Assembly (NCBI RefSeq): GCF_018446385.1
Contig: NW_024589857.1
Location: 186,001-250,000 of the forward strand
From: Zingiber officinale
Taxonomy: Eukaryota; Streptophyta; Magnoliopsida; Zingiberales; Zingiberaceae
Direction of reading: 5' to 3'
Length of the DNA stretch: 64,000 nt
Shown here: positions 1 to 14,057 of the stretch, one piece after another
Layout of the letters: every line of letters begins with the position of its first letter
How positions within the stretch are numbered: position 1 is the first letter of the stretch
Notes under the pieces: model-generated
Databases searched by the model: none
What the model saw: only the letters and a program-made list of their open reading frames with translations
What the model was told of the DNA's origin: nothing
Translations under genes and position numbers: made by a program

Positions 1-3000
1 GATTCCTACCGTCAATGGTAGCTTCAGGGAGGCTCTCAGGTTATTCCATGGACGAACACGAGTTGAGTTGAATTCCAGTGTTAAGGTCAAGAAGTCAATT
101 GTTATTGCAAATCACGGAAAGGAGAAAGCTTTTATCGCGTCAGTCTTGCCACTTGCAATGTCAATTCAGTCCTTGTGTGAGAGTAGCTTTGGCCGAGCTA
201 AATCTTCTATTAATATTATCAGTGATAGTAGCTTGCGCTCTAGGGTTTCTGAGGTTTTTGAGAAAGCATGCTCAAATTTAGATGATCTGAGAGATCAATT
301 TCACTCTGTGACAGAAAAGGCTGCCTCTGGATCAAATTCTGCACATGTTCTTCACTCTGTGTATGATTTTTTGGTTAAATTTAGGAATGTTCTTGCTTGG
401 GAGGCAGTATTGGCATTGTTTTCCCTTGAAATAGATGACTCAATTGAGAGAGCTCAAGTGGATTCCTCGAAGGACAACAAACTGAATGGAGATCTAGTGA
501 AAGGCGAGAAGAGTGACAAGAAAAAGAAGAAGAACTTAGGCAAGGGGACTTCTATCATAAGGCAGCTCCTTAAAGGTAGTGCTTTGTGTAGCTCTGAGCT
601 TTCTGCTGAAAATATTTCAGTGTTGGTTGATTGGGCATCTGATCTGTCAAAATATTTCGATCCCATGGATGCTAGGCTAGATAATCTACTGACAAGGGTT
701 AAGGAAATAGTTGAGGCCAATGAAGTCAGGAGACTTCCAAAGAATCCTAAGGTAATAAATTTTGAAATTGTTTGGAATCAAATAGTTTCCGCAGTTTGCA
801 GTTGTCAATACCTACACAGGTTCTTTGTATCTAGAGGGTTTCAGCATATTTTACTATTTGCTTTTATCAATTCCTTCTTTTCCTTCATCGATTTTTGTTA
901 TATCCATGCTATGCTAGGGACTAATCAATTAGCCACCTTTTTATCATGGGATGCATTTCTGAGTTTTGACCATAATCTTCCATTTAATTTAGACACAACT
1001 TTGAGAACTGAATCATGTCCAACCTGCATTTTCTTGGAGTTATACTGACAAGAAGTCAGTCAGTGTGGATTTTGATTAGAAGCATGAGCTGTTTGATCAC
1101 AATTTTTTTTTTCAAAATTTCTTGCTGTACTGCATTTGGGTGATGCATCATATGTATAAATTGAACCTTTATATGCCATATTATCCTGTGACACATGTAT
1201 AAACACATTATTCTTCTTTGCCATTACAATTCAGAATTTCCTTTTGCTTATGTGTAGTAGGGTACACGTGATTTTGGAAAGGAACAAATGGCTATTAGAG
1301 AGCGTGCATTCTCAATTATTACAGGTGTTTTTAAGATGCATGGTGCTGTTGCTCTTGATACTCCTGTGTTTGAGTTAAGAGAGACTCTCATGGGTAAGTA
1401 TGGTGAGGATTCAAAGTTGATATATGATCTCGCTGACCAGGTACACATAAAGATGTCAATGATTTTCTTATTGTAGCTTTTCTCTTCCAATTTATTTATT
1501 TGTGCACATTGCCATTAGCTATGTTTTCTTCTTTTATAGGGCGGAGAGCTCTGTTCTCTGAGATATGATTTAACTGTTCCCTTTGCAAGATACTTGGCCA
1601 TGAATAATATAAATGCATTAAAAAGGTACCAAATAGCTAAAGTATACAGAAGGGATAAGCCATCAAATGGAAGATATCGTGAGTTCTACCAATGTGATTT
1701 TGATATTGCTGGTCAATATGAAACAATGGAACCTGATTTCGAGGTTATCAAAGTCTTGACTGAACTGTTGGATCAACTTGACATTGGCAGCTATGAGGTA
1801 TTCTTTTTTCTTTCTACAGATTTCTCAATGGGAACTGTCATATTGTAAGAAGAATTTTGTCTTTTTTCCTCTTAAAAAATAGTTGAATGTGAGAAACAGT
1901 TGCGATCAAAAGTCTTTAACTGCTCCTAAAATATCAACTGTTCATGAAGATTTGTCTTTGTATTTACAGATTAAACTGAATCACCGGAAGTTGCTGGATG
2001 GGATGTTGGAAATCTGTGGAGTGTCCTCTGAAAAATTTAGAACAGTTTGCTCAAGCATTGATAAACTGGATAAGCAACCATTTGAACAGATCAAAAAGGA
2101 ATTGGTTAGTAAAGCTTCTGCAAATTTATTGCTTATCAGTTCAAAACTCAAAGAAAACCTTTCTTCTGTGAATAAAGAAAACAAATTTGGTTTCTAGGTG
2201 GAAGAGAAGGGTTTATCGACTGAAATTGCAGATAAAATTGGCACTTTTGTGAAGAGAAGAGGGCCACCACTTGAAATTTTGTCAGAACTAAAGGAAGAGG
2301 GTAGCCAATTTTTGGAGAACACTGGCTCTGTTGTTGCCCTGAATGAGTTGGAGATTTTATTCAAAGCCCTTGAAAAAGCAAATTGTTTGAACCGAGTGGT
2401 GTTTGACTTGAGCCTTGCAAGAGGCCTTGATTATTATACTGGAGTTATATATGAAGCAGTTTTCAAAGGAGCTACACAGGTAAAATGATGCCTTCTGACC
2501 ATAGTGTAATAGTTGAAACATTTTATGCATAGTTTATGATTTTTTGTTGTCTACTCTGAGGTAGCTGAATGGTTTGCACTTGATCGATAATAACCTCTGA
2601 ATTTTTAAGGAGATCTAGGCCTGAGGAAATGAAGAGTTGAAATTCACTGTGGTTATCTATTTATGCACCTTTTTCATTCAGACATGTTTTTTTAATAGCT
2701 TGGTTAACAATTATTAAAGGTGATTGGCTAACCACTTATCATAAAAGCTTGAGCCATTTGGAAAGGAACCACTTATCTCTTCATGTGTGGGTGGGTCATA
2801 TATATATATAACTTAGGTGAGATTCAACCTCTCAGCCTTTTGCTTTGATAATATGTTGAAGTTGATTGGATAACCACTTACCCCAAAAGCTGGAGCTTTT
2901 AGGAAAGTAACTAATTTATGTACTTGTATTGCTAAAACCTCTTCCTTCATATATGCGAGACAACAATCATGTCTTATTCCGTGAATGGACAAGTCTTCTT

Positions 3001-3105
3001 TTATAAAGCTAAATGTTTGTATATAATTGAATGATAGGTAACACTAGTGGCATATCTAGTTCTCATGCCTAGTGGTGATTTCATTATAAATATAATTATT
3101 ATTTC

Positions 3106-3149
<44 letters not shown>

Positions 3150-4800
3150 GCTTGCCATCGTTGTTCTCCTCTCTTATTTAGCGTTGCTGCTCTCCTCTCA
3201 CTCATCATCAGTGCTCGCTTTCTTTACTCACTAACCAAATTATTTTACATATCAACCAAATTGTTGTCACTTTCCTCTTTCACTCGTCAGTGTTATTCTC
3301 CTCTCTTTCTCATTGTTGACACTTGCTTTCTCTACTCGCTGATGGAGGGTCAACAACCAGTGTTTGTTCCTTGCCCTCCCCTTGACTTCCTCTGTTCACC
3401 ATTATAGGTTGTCTCACTTTCTGAACATTGTGGCACCCTTTTCCTCCAGTTACCAAATTCACGAAGCTATCCAGGAGAGGGTTGTTGCACATTTAGACAT
3501 CAGAGGTAATGATTTTATAGTCATTCCTTGATGCCTTTTCTTTCATATAATGTTGCCTATTTAATCAGCAAGCATACAATCTTAATAAAATAATAATTCA
3601 GATTATAGATATATTTCTCAAGAAGAAGTTATTTTAAATAGCAATCAAATGTGAGAGGTTCTTCAAAACAATCTCACACTGAAATCATGTTGAGGATAGT
3701 TTATAAAGACAATGAAGTTACTTTGCAACAATTAATTGTATTAAGATAGTAATATTTTTTGCATTATGCTGAAAATAATTTAACTCGTTTTTTTATTAAA
3801 TACTTGTGAACATTATTATATCTCTGTTTGTATTTTATCATTAATGTTATCTAATTTGTCTTTGTCAAAATTTTCACCGTTCGATTTAATGAGCTCCCTC
3901 CAATAATTTTTTGGCTACATCACTGGGTAACACAGTTGTGGATGTAGTGTTTTGATTTATTAATCTGTCTCAAAGAATGATGATAAGGGAATAAAAATCT
4001 AATTTGGTATAATCTGGAAATTACTTCTAACACATCTGAACTTGTTCTCAGTTTGGTGTTTTTGTTGCCTCTCAATTTTGTTTTTTGTATTTTATTTCAC
4101 TAGTAGTTTGACCTATTGAACCTGAAACCATCAAGTTTCCTGAATCAAATGCATGCCTGGAAATTCAAGGAAACTGATTTTTATTGTTTTTATTGCTCTT
4201 TCTGTGCCTTAGGTTGGTTCTATCGCAGCAGGGGGACGATACGATAATCTGGTAGGGATGTTCAGTGGAAAGCAGGTTCCTGCAGTAGGTGTCAGTCTCG
4301 GAATTGAGAGAGTCTTTACAATAATGGAGCAACTTGAAAAAGACCGAAATCAGGTTTGATGCCTCAATTTATTCATGTCGGAAACTCAATTTAATGTGTT
4401 TTTACACTAGTCATTTATGTTTCTCATCAGTCTGTATCGGCTTATCGCGCTCTTCTACTTCATTTTCGTTCTTAATCTGGTTCCGCAGGTCATTCGTGCC
4501 AATGAAACACAAGTCTTGGTAGCCATCCTCAGCAAGGATCTCACACTGGCTGCAGAGATCGCGAGCGAACTGTGGAATGCTAAAATCAAAGCAGAGTTCG
4601 GCCTCACCAAACGAGTAATGAATCATATCACACGCGCAAAGGAATCAGGAATCCCTTGGATGGTCCTCGTCGGAGAATCTGAGATAAGTAGCGGTATTTA
4701 TAAGCTAAAGAACATCGAAGCCAACCAAGAGGAGGAGATTCCCAAAGAAAGAATTGTCGAGGAGCTCTGCATAAGGCTGTCAGGCCGAAGTACCAAGTGA
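1..4800 (+). CDS. Histidine--tRNA ligase, cytosolic (3' part)
   Basis: Class II aminoacyl-tRNA synthetase that charges tRNA-His with histidine. The window opens inside an exon. Exons read: <2-751, 1261-1440, 1540-1797, 1970-2104, 2198-2479, 4213-4353, 4489-4800, all phase 0 with GT-AG introns, giving 685 residues and a TGA stop. Visible motifs in order: [17 protein letters not shown], motif 2 region [19 protein letters not shown], the histidine-specific [21 protein letters not shown], and motif 3 GVSLGIERV; the last exon is the anticodon-binding domain. The roughly 250 residues before GTRDF, with a KKKKK patch, match the long N-terminal extension of plant cytosolic HisRS. The true start lies upstream of the window. 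Intron 5 (2480-4212) holds a TA microsatellite and a short duplicated segment. Identity is recognised from remembered family sequence. Confidence 0.96.
2716..2910 (+). repeat. Imperfect duplicated segment in HisRS intron
   Basis: Two related stretches near 2716-2770 and 2857-2908 share the pattern GATTGG..AACCACTTA followed by AAAAGCTtGAGC and GGAAAG. This looks like a transposon-derived intronic repeat. I cannot assign a family. Confidence 0.4.
3108..3145. repeat. (TA)n microsatellite in HisRS intron
   Basis: About 19 uninterrupted TA dinucleotides inside the 1.7-kb fifth visible intron of the histidyl-tRNA synthetase gene. It is likely length-polymorphic. Confidence 0.9.
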
Positions 4801-5650
4801 TTCAGAGTATGAACCAAGCCTTGCGTAACTAAGAATGAGTATGCTTCTGTTTAAGCTTAGTTGAGCTCAACTTGTGAGTGCCAACCGATCGATTGCAGTA
4901 GGATAAAGGAGATACTGCTTGTGTATGATTTTGATTCACAGTTACAATTTGCAAGTGTTCTTATGGATGTTTATGAACTCATTCTTCTCATTCTTTCTTG
5001 AAGTTGCTTAATGTAGTGCTTAAAGAAGTCTTGTGCCACGTCAAGTTTCTCATTGCTCATTGCCAATTTACAAAATTTTATTTTTTGATAGTTAAAAATT
5101 TCATTTACTTGTCAAATTTAACACATTTACATAAATTAATTTTAATATACTTTACAAATATTATACTAAATTTTAAAAGCTTAAAATGGTAATAAAAATA
5201 AAAAATTATACATTTATAAGAGAATGAGAAAAACCAATTGGGCCTAATAAAAACCCATGAACTGTTGAAGCCCATTTAACATCCATGGTACTTCCTCCAA
5301 ATCTCATTCCTTCCTCCGTATCCCAATCTTCACAACTCAAAAATCTATAAATCGGATTTAATTGCGTTGCAGCATCGATAGACGAAATCGAAATCGAAAC
5401 TGAAACGAATTGGAGTCACCGATCGAGAATCAGTCTTCGGATATCATCGAAGCCACGATTCCAGGGCGAAATCCTTAATCTTCTTCTTCTTCTTTGCCCG
5501 GTTCGATCGCCGCCTAACCGCTACGATCGTCCCCCTGCCCTTTCATTCTCCGTGTTTACGATCTCGAAACTCTCGATTTTCATCCTCTTTCGATTTTTTG
5601 GTTTCTTCTTCTTCTTTTTTTTTTTTTTTGGGTGGTTTGTTTTTAGGGTC
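4801..5650 (+). other. HisRS 3' flank and UPL4 promoter/5' UTR
   Basis: 850 bases between the HisRS stop and the UPL4 start codon. The first part is AT-rich 3' flank. From about 5290 it becomes pyrimidine-rich (CTTCTT runs and a T-rich tract at about 5607-5630), which fits the 5' leader of the UPL4-like gene. There is no ORF of note and no clear TATA box that I would call. Confidence 0.5.
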
Positions 5651-8600
5651 ATGGATCGAGGTCGGAAGCGCGAGGGCGCCGCCGACCTCCGTGCGGACAA
5701 GCGCGCGTGCAGCTCGTCCGACCACCGCCCCTGCTCCTCCGCCTCCGGCTCCCCGCCCCCGCAGCCGCCGCACAGCGAGATGGAGTCCTCCTCCTCGGGG
5801 AGGTCCGATCGCGGCGGGGACTCCGGATACGGGTCGTGCGACTCCGACGACTATGCTGGGGGTTACGACTCGCGGTCCGTGAGGGGGAGGCTGCACAGGG
5901 TCTTGGTTGGCCTCGCAGACGACGGCTCGGGAGGATCCGAGCAGCTCGCAGCGCTGACCGAGCTCTGCGAAGTGCTCTCCTTCTGCATGGAGGACGCCAT
6001 GGGGTACTTCCCTGTGGAGAGCGTCGTGCCGCCACTCGTGAAGCTTGCTGGTCACGAGAGCAATCCCGAGGTCATGCTTTTGGCGATAAGAGCGCTCACC
6101 TACCTCTGTGATTCGATGCCGAGGTCGGCGGATGCCATCGTGCGGCATGGCGCCCTACCTGTCCTGTGCGGAAGGCTTTTGGCTATCGAATACTTGGACG
6201 TGGCAGAACAGGTATTTTATTCTCGCTCAACACATATTCTATTTTCCCCCCTTAAACCATTATGATAGAATTATTTTTCTTAGTTTACTATTGTGTTAGT
6301 GCCACCAAGCATTGGAGAAGATATCGCGGAAACAACCGATTGCTTGTTTGCAAGCAGGAACAGCAAATGCTGTCTTAACTTATATTGATTTCTTTCCAAG
6401 TAGTATTCAGGTTAGTAGAAGAGCAGCTTCTGAGCATCTTAGCTCTGTTCGTATCATATGGTTTTTGTCAAATTGAATTTCAAGTAACCACATTTACTAA
6501 ATCTGCATTATTCAGAGAGCTGCAGTTTCAACAATAGCCAATATGTGCAAGAAACTGCCTCCTGATTGCTCTTCAAGTATTATAGAATCAGTCCCTACTT
6601 TATGTGCCCTTCTCCAGAATGAGGATACGAAAGTTAGTGCTCTACTGCTCTTGATTCCTATTTTTCATTATAATTCTTAAAACAAAAAAGGAAATTTAGT
6701 TCAGTTCTTGACTTCTTCATTGTTGTATTTACCCCTCCTATACATTTGGCGAAACTGCTTTTTGATCCCTGTTGTTGATGCAGTTGGTGGAAACTGTTGC
6801 TATTTGTCTTGCACGGATAGCTGACTCTATTGGCTCTTCCTCCAATTTGCTGGATGAACTATGCAAGCTTGGGTTAATACAAAAGTCCTTGGAATTAATA
6901 ACTAATGATGGTCATAGGACACTCAGCCGTGTAACTTATTCTGTATGTTACTTTAATGATTTGGTATTCATTATTTGATCAGTTGATCATTTGCCATGTA
7001 TCTATATACTTTTCTAGGATGCTTATCTTTTTTGTTACTTTTTACACATTCAGGGTTTAATTGCTCTTCTCACCAAACTTGCTGGAAATTCTCAGCTAGC
7101 AGTTCAGACCCTATTTGAGCTCAATATTAGCAGAACTCTGAGGAACGTCTTATTAGGTTCTGACATGTCAGATGATTCTGCTTATGCATCTACTGAGGAT
7201 TTGCAAATCAATCAGGTTTCTATCCTCTACTTTGTTAACATGCTCATTAGACATGTGTTGCATGAAAGTATATATATCTTTTATATTTTCTGTATGATAT
7301 ATAAGCACACCTTATCATATTTTTATGTGATTGTTTTGAGATAATATAACATTCGTTCTTCAGACTACCTCACAAACTGAATAATGCCAACTAATTGAAC
7401 CATATGAATCCTGAAGTGAGGAAGCTTGTTATAGGCTTCCGTACAACATACTTTCTGTCAAGCAGATCATCAAAAAGTAGCAATATGAATTTATTTTCTA
7501 AACATAAATTTCTTGTATTTCTTCTGCCTTTTGTCAATCATGGACCTCATTATTGCCCACTTTTTTTAACTATCAAAAACAAATAAGGGGGAAAAAAACT
7601 TCCAGGAAGGTTAAGGATGTGCCATATGGTTCTTTCACATTGTAAATCATAATGTTTGGTTCTTAAATGAAGTGAATTTAGGCAAGGGAAGGGTGCATGA
7701 AACATTGAAACATTCTAGGTGACCATGTTTCTGAATACTTAAATATCCTGTAGCATGAAGTCTGGGGTGGTCAAAGAATATATTAAATAGATCAAAACAA
7801 TTTCCTTATACCTTGAGCTTCTGGGATAAATTCCACCTATTTAATCTTAACATGTAGTTTTGATATTTACTTGGTACAAGGGTTGAAAATTTTAGTCTGA
7901 TTTGCTACAACCAAAATATGATATGAGTGAAACTGCACCATCTCCAGATGCTATCCTTTAGTCTTTATGTTTGCTTTGTGGTAAATTAACTAAATGTATG
8001 ACTGCATTCCAACACTTAACCTTTTTCTTCAGATTCATATTGCTAGTGTCTCGTGATGTCAAACAATTTATTGTTAAGCACCATATTATTTTATTTAGAT
8101 ATAAATGTTTATAATTGTTTGTGGTCTTTGATTTTTTTTAACATGTAAAACTTTTTTTTTACATCATTTGCAGATCAAGGCTTAGTTGAATTTATGTAGT
8201 AGTAGTTGTTGCTGTATTTGCGGATCAACGACATTATTGATTTATCAAATCACTACTTGCTGCAGGTATATGAAGTTTTAAAGTTAGCTAACCAGTTAAT
8301 CCCTCCAAGAGAGAGAGATCCAGACAATCAATTAACAGAAGCTAAGGAAAAGATTCAAATGGTTGTGCCCAATTTCTTGGATCAGTTTGCAACAGAAATT
8401 CTTCCTGCTTCTATTAAGGTTTGTTTCTGTTAATGGTACAGCATCTATTGCGAATAATATTAAGTTAATCTCTACATCACATATACATGGTAGGTTGTGA
8501 ACTCTGATGCAAATCCATATGTATGTTATGGCTGTGTTTCCATCATAAGCCGCATTGCCTATTACAGCGCACCTGACACACTTCTGAAGTCAATTAAAGA

Positions 8601-11600
8601 TATAAATATCTCATAGTGAGTAAATTACAGAATTGATGTGATCACATCAATATGTAGAATCTTTATTAAAGTTTCTCTCTTAAATTTTGTTGGGCAGTTT
8701 TTTGGCAGGGCTGTTGCTCAAGAAAGATCCACATATATTACTTTCTACACTGGAGACAGTTGAGATTCTGATGCAAAAACTTCCTGGTTTTTTCTTAAGC
8801 TCTTTCATCAAGGAAGGAGTAGTTCATGCAATTGATGCACTTCTTTCAGAAGATAAATGCACAGAGCCTGTACTTGGACACTCAGATGATCAAATGGTAG
8901 TAAAAGATATTTCCAGGTGCCTGTGCTATTCATTTGCTTTATCTAGGGTTCCATCCTCAGAAGCAAAGACATGCAAGATTGTAAAAGAATCTATCCACAA
9001 TCTGGGAAGGCACATTAAAGCAACCTACTTTGCTAATGGAGCAATGAGCTCTGATATGGGATTTACTGAAACCCTTCAAAATCTCAAAACTTTGTGCAAA
9101 GTGCTAACTGAAAGTGTGGATATGCATTTAAATAGTGACAGTAGTCTCCAGGATGAGGAGAATTTAACTCAAATGTTAGACCAGGTAATGAGAGCTTTTT
9201 CTCAGGAAGATCCTATGTCGACCTTTGAGTTTGTCGAGAGTGGTCTTGCAAGATCTCTGATCCATTATTTATCAAATGGAAAGTATCCACTTGGAACTCA
9301 TTCTGTTGGTTTATCAAGTCACATTCTCACCATACTAAAGAGATTCCAGACGTTTGCTTTCATTTGCTTATCAAAACCATGTCAAAGTTGTGACAATACC
9401 ATTTTGGTTATCTTGCTGAAGAAGCTGCAGAATGCATTGTCTTCGTTGGATAACTTTCCTGTTATTGTAAGCCAGGGTTATAAGGCAAGAAACACTTATG
9501 CAGATATCCCTGCTAGGTGCTGCACCATGAATCCCTGCTTAAGAGTTCGCTTTGTCCGTGAAAAAGCAGAGTCACACTTGTCCGACTATAACAATGTTCT
9601 AAATGTTGATATTTCTTCATCGGTAGACGATATAGAAGGATATCTCTGGCCTAAAGTTAGTGAAAACAAGAATGTAAATCTGACAGAATCTATGGATAAT
9701 AACATCAGCAAACTAAAACTCACTTCTTCAAGGTCAAATCATACTTCAGAAGGGGATTCTATAGAGACACACACAAATATCTCCAATGAGACATGTATTT
9801 CCAACTCTTCAGAGGTACAGTTTGGTTATTAACTTGTTATTTTTCATAAATCCTATTTTTGCACAAAAGAACTTAGTATAAATGGCTTTTGTATATCTAC
9901 TATGATACATTTAATCTCATAATATTCACTCAAGTTCAATGGAAATAAGATATCAGGTGCTTTGGATGAACTTTTTTGATGCAGTTGCTTACAAAGACAC
10001 ATCTGATCTTATAATATTTCATTATAGTTCAATTGAAATAAAATGTCAAGCGCTTTAAGTGATCCTTTTCTCACAGTTGCTTAAATATTCTTCCACTTAG
10101 GTAATTAGAAGTCAAGAACAACTTTTGCCAACAGAAACTAGTCCACTGCAGTCAACATCTGGTAACCTTTCAAGTATTTTGAAAAAACAACTTGTTAGAT
10201 AAACATATTTGTCACTACATACCTCTTTATCTGTTGTTCTTCAGGTGTGAAATCTGGTCCAGAAATAACCATAACAGCATCTCCTAGCATAGGAGAGGCA
10301 AAGCAAAAGTTAACTTTTAGCTTAAGTGGAAAACAACTCGACCGCTCTAAGACGCTCTATCAAGCAGTTCTAGAGGATCAAATGTCTTCAGAATCTCACA
10401 TGGTTGTGGGGTCAAGATTTTGGAATCAATTATACAAACTTACTTACAGAGTAGCTGAAGATGAAAACTCAAGCAAGGGCCAACTCTTAGATTGTGTTTC
10501 TCAGTCAAACATCCTCTTGAATAAGCTTGGATTCTCCTGGCAAAAACTTCCTTTTTTTCCTACTATATTTCAAATTGAGATGCCTTCTAACTTTGATAAA
10601 ATGAGTTCAACATATGATATTTTGTTTATGTTGAAAATATTGGAGGGCTTGAATCACTTTTCTTTGGAATTGTTGACTGATGAAAGAGTCGGAGCATTTG
10701 CTAAAGGGAAAATAGATAACCTTGATGATCTGAAAGTGATAATCCCTTCAGTTCCAGAACTGGGGTTTGTGAACAGTAAATTATCTGATAAGTTGGAGCA
10801 GCAACTCAGAGACCCTCTGGTGTTGACCACTGGTTATTTTCCATCATGGTGTAGCCAGTTAATGAATTCATGCTCTTTCTTATTTTCTTTTGAAGCAAGA
10901 TGGAAGTACTTCTACCTCACAGCTTTTGGTTCTTTGAAAAATCAACAAAATAGCATACAACATTCAAATAGCCCTGGCACAAACTCCAGCAGTGATAGCC
11001 TCACTTATCCACGCAAGAAGTTCAAAGTTGATAGGAACAAGATCCTTGAATGTGCTATGAAAATGATGGAATTACATGTTCATAGTAAGGGTTCTCTTGA
11101 AGTAGAATATGATGAAGAAGTGGGTACTGGTCTAGGTCCTACGATGGAATTCTACACATTATTAAGTCATGAATTTCAAAAGGCTGGATTGGGTATGTGG
11201 AGAGAGGACCTTTGTCACAGTGTCGGTGAATCTGGATTATTGTCAGCTCCATTTGGACTGTTTCCCCGTCCATGGTCGACAACAACAGGTGTGTTGGGTG
11301 GGACTGAATTCTCTGATGTGATAAAAAAGTTTCTCCTCCTTGGTAAGCTGGTAGCCAAGACAATCAAAGACGGAAGGATATTGGACATACCATTTTCTAG
11401 AGGCTTCTATAAGATTATGCTTGAGCAGGTTCTTGCAAAGTTTTATACTGATTGCTTGTGTTTGTGAATGTTGTTTCTGTGCAGTCTAACCGTGGAATGA
11501 ACTTAATGCTTCTGTAGGTGCTGAGTATATGTGATATCCAGTCATTTGATTCGGAGCTTGGAAGGACTTTGCTGGAGTTTCAAGCTGTTATCAATAGGAA

Positions 11601-13260
11601 AATGTTTGTCGAATCAGTTCCTGGAAAAAGCCATAGGGTTCCATCTAACTTAAATTATAGGGGTATCAGTGTGAAGGATCTTTCTCTTGATTTCACTCTT
11701 CCAGGCTATTCTGATTATGCACTTTCCTCGGAGAGTACAAAATTGGTAAGGTTCAGAGCAGGAAGAGTAGGACTCATTCCTTCTCATTCAAAACATTTTG
11801 GTAACTATAGTTGTTTGCTTGATAGGTTAATATTGACAACTTGGAAGAATATGTTGCGCTGGTTGTAGATGCAACAATTGGCAGTGGAATTGAGAGACAA
11901 GTTGATGCCTTCAAGTCTGGGTTTAATGAGGTAATTCTTTGCGTCATTGTTCAATTTAGGTTTGTCGAACCTAGAACTTTTATGGCTGGTTCTTCCTTTT
12001 TGATAGATGGTAAGCGAATGAAAGGAAAGATTTTAATTTGCATCGGACCAAACATGTATTATAATTCTTGATATTTTTAATGTTACTACAATCTGAGCTA
12101 GATAGTCTCAGCCCATGCTTTTAGTTTATCTTGCCTTCCCCTCCTTTATGTCCAGGTATTCCCTCTGAAAGCTCTTAAGATTTTCAATGAAGATGAGCTG
12201 GAGAGACTACTATGCGGTGAACAAGATACTTGGGATGTATGCACACTTTTCCCCTATTTTAGTCATTGATTTCGTGCTCCTTGATGATTATTATTGTCCC
12301 TTTCTATACAGTTCACTGAGCTTGTGGATCACATCAAGTTCGACCATGGATATACAATGAGCAGCCCTACTGTTATCAATGTCAGTTATCTTCACAAATC
12401 TCCCCAGAAATGTTTTATTCACAATATCAAACCTACCACAGTCTGTCTGTCCCTTTTTCTTTTGCAGTTGTTAGAAATCATTCAAGAATTTGGGTGTGAT
12501 CAACGTAGGGCTTTCTTACAATTTGTTACTGGTGCTCCTCGACTCGCACATGGTGGCTTAGCTGCACTTAACCCTAAACTAACAGTTGTTCGCAAGGTTA
12601 GAATTTACAGTGTGATAATCCACCAATATTATTCTGTGCGCTTAACAACGAGCTTCTATTTTAAATTGCAGCATGGTAGCTGTGATGCTGATTTGGATTT
12701 GCCAAGTGTGATGACTTGTGCTAATTATCTAAAGCTCCCACCTTACTCTTCCAAGGTTTTGTTTCTTTCCTCTTTTTTTTTTTTTTTTTATCTGGATGAT
12801 TCATTTAAACGATATTTTGCCTTCTATATGATGAGAAACGACAGTTTTATCACTTAAATTGATTTTTTGGTCTTTTGTTTTTGCAATTTATCATTTTTTT
12901 GTTAAGTGATATTTAGTTAATTATTAGTTTCCTGAATGAAATATTAAGTGTAGAACTAACGAGCAATTTTAATTTTTTTGTTTTGGGGTCCACTTTGATT
13001 TGTAGTTAGAAACTACAAATGAAACTGAAAATTTGGTTCAATTATTGAAATTGAATCCCATGACCCCAGGCAAAAAGTCAAACCAAATCGAAATACGATG
13101 CATTTCTTTTTGGCATGTTTGTCATCTAGAATATTCTCATAGATGTATCTCTCTCATCTGAAATATGATGCATTTCTCTCAACGTGCACTGCAGGAGAAA
13201 ATGAGAGAAAAACTGATGTATGCGATAACCGAAGGTCAGGGATCGTTTCACCTCTCGTAA
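5651..13260 (+). CDS. UPL4: HECT-type E3 ubiquitin ligase, UPL4-like
   Basis: HECT E3 ligase that takes ubiquitin from an E2 onto its own cysteine and then onto a target. Exons by GT-AG joins: 5651-6211, 6300-6410, 6516-6632, 6784-6942, 7054-7215, 8266-8418, 8494-8615, 8698-9814, 10101-10161, 10245-11428, 11518-11745, 11826-11930, 12156-12236, 12312-12380, 12468-12596, 12672-12755, 13195-13260; total 4509 nt, 1502 aa, the length I recall for Arabidopsis UPL4. The N terminus is low-complexity and acidic (YGSCDSDD), then ARM-like repeats to about residue 500 ([22 protein letters not shown]). The C-terminal HECT domain has [22 protein letters not shown], and the catalytic Cys at residue 1469 in [17 protein letters not shown] (codon 12717-12719). 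It ends EGQGSFHLS. The first exon is GC-rich. Nothing looks broken. UPL3 is the main alternative; the short acidic N terminus favours UPL4. Confidence 0.95.
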
Positions 13261-13850
13261 GCACTAAGCACGGCAAGACATTGCAACTCTTCTAAACCAT
13301 CGGTACTCACTGCTTTGAATATGATTTGGAGTCACGAGGTTGAGACGATGTAAATAAGTAGCTGCAGGAGGAGCCTAGTGGTGGGCAGATTATTATGCAC
13401 ACCAAAAGGATGACAGTCCAGGCACCAAAATTGTACATAGTTCAGGTTAAGTCGATAGGTAGCGGTTACGCGTGCACATAAAAGTAATGTAAATAAGACG
13501 ATATTAACTTAGATCTCTAGTTATCATCCAAGGGTATGTTTTATTCCTACAATATAAGTAGCCTTGCTTGTCTTGTTCATATCTTTTATCTGGTTAGTCT
13601 TTAGTTTGTGTTGTGTTTGCTACAGCTGATATCAATTATGTTTGATTAAATATGTTTTATTTGTGTAAAGTATTTTAGAAATATTTTTTTTCAAAAAAAA
13701 GTTTGTTTTTATATATTTGGCATACAAATAGTAAAGGTATTTCCCTCTTAAGCAGGGGTGGTTAGTCGGTTCAAATAAGGTAGGTCAGGTGGTTCGGTCG
13801 ATTTGAGTGGTCTAAACAATTAGCTACCTTGGTCGTTCATGATTAGTAGA
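13261..13850. other. UPL4 3' flank, no gene seen
   Basis: Includes the likely 3' UTR of the ligase gene (up to about 13500) followed by AT-rich sequence. No coding signal found on either strand. Confidence 0.5.
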
Positions 13851-14057
13851 GAGTTCGGATCTTTCGTCTCTAAATTTTTCTGTCCTCATGTTTTCTGTCG
13901 ATCGGACGGATCAGATTACATCTTAAGGCATTATGACATTCTTAAGATGTGTGCAGTATTTTTGTGATGTGCAAGGTATCCTTGAGATGTAATCTAGTTC
14001 GTCCGATCGACAGAGGACACGGGGACAGATAAATTTGAGGACAGAGGATCCCAACTC
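13851..14057. mobile_element. Mutator-like MITE, 207 bp
   Basis: Short element with terminal inverted repeats of about 85 bp: the left end begins GAGTTCGGATC and the right end finishes GATCCCAACTC. Both arms include a GTCGATCGGACG block. It is flanked by a perfect 9-bp duplication ATTAGTAGA at 13842-13850 and 14058-14066. Long TIRs plus a 9-bp duplication are the signature of Mutator-type elements. It has no coding capacity and is probably fairly young, because the duplication is intact although the arms have diverged. Confidence 0.85.

Noticed and set aside
5543-6148. Long minus-strand and alternative plus frames over the UPL4 first exon
   Set aside because: Shadows of a GC-rich coding exon; the UPL4 frame explains the sequence fully.
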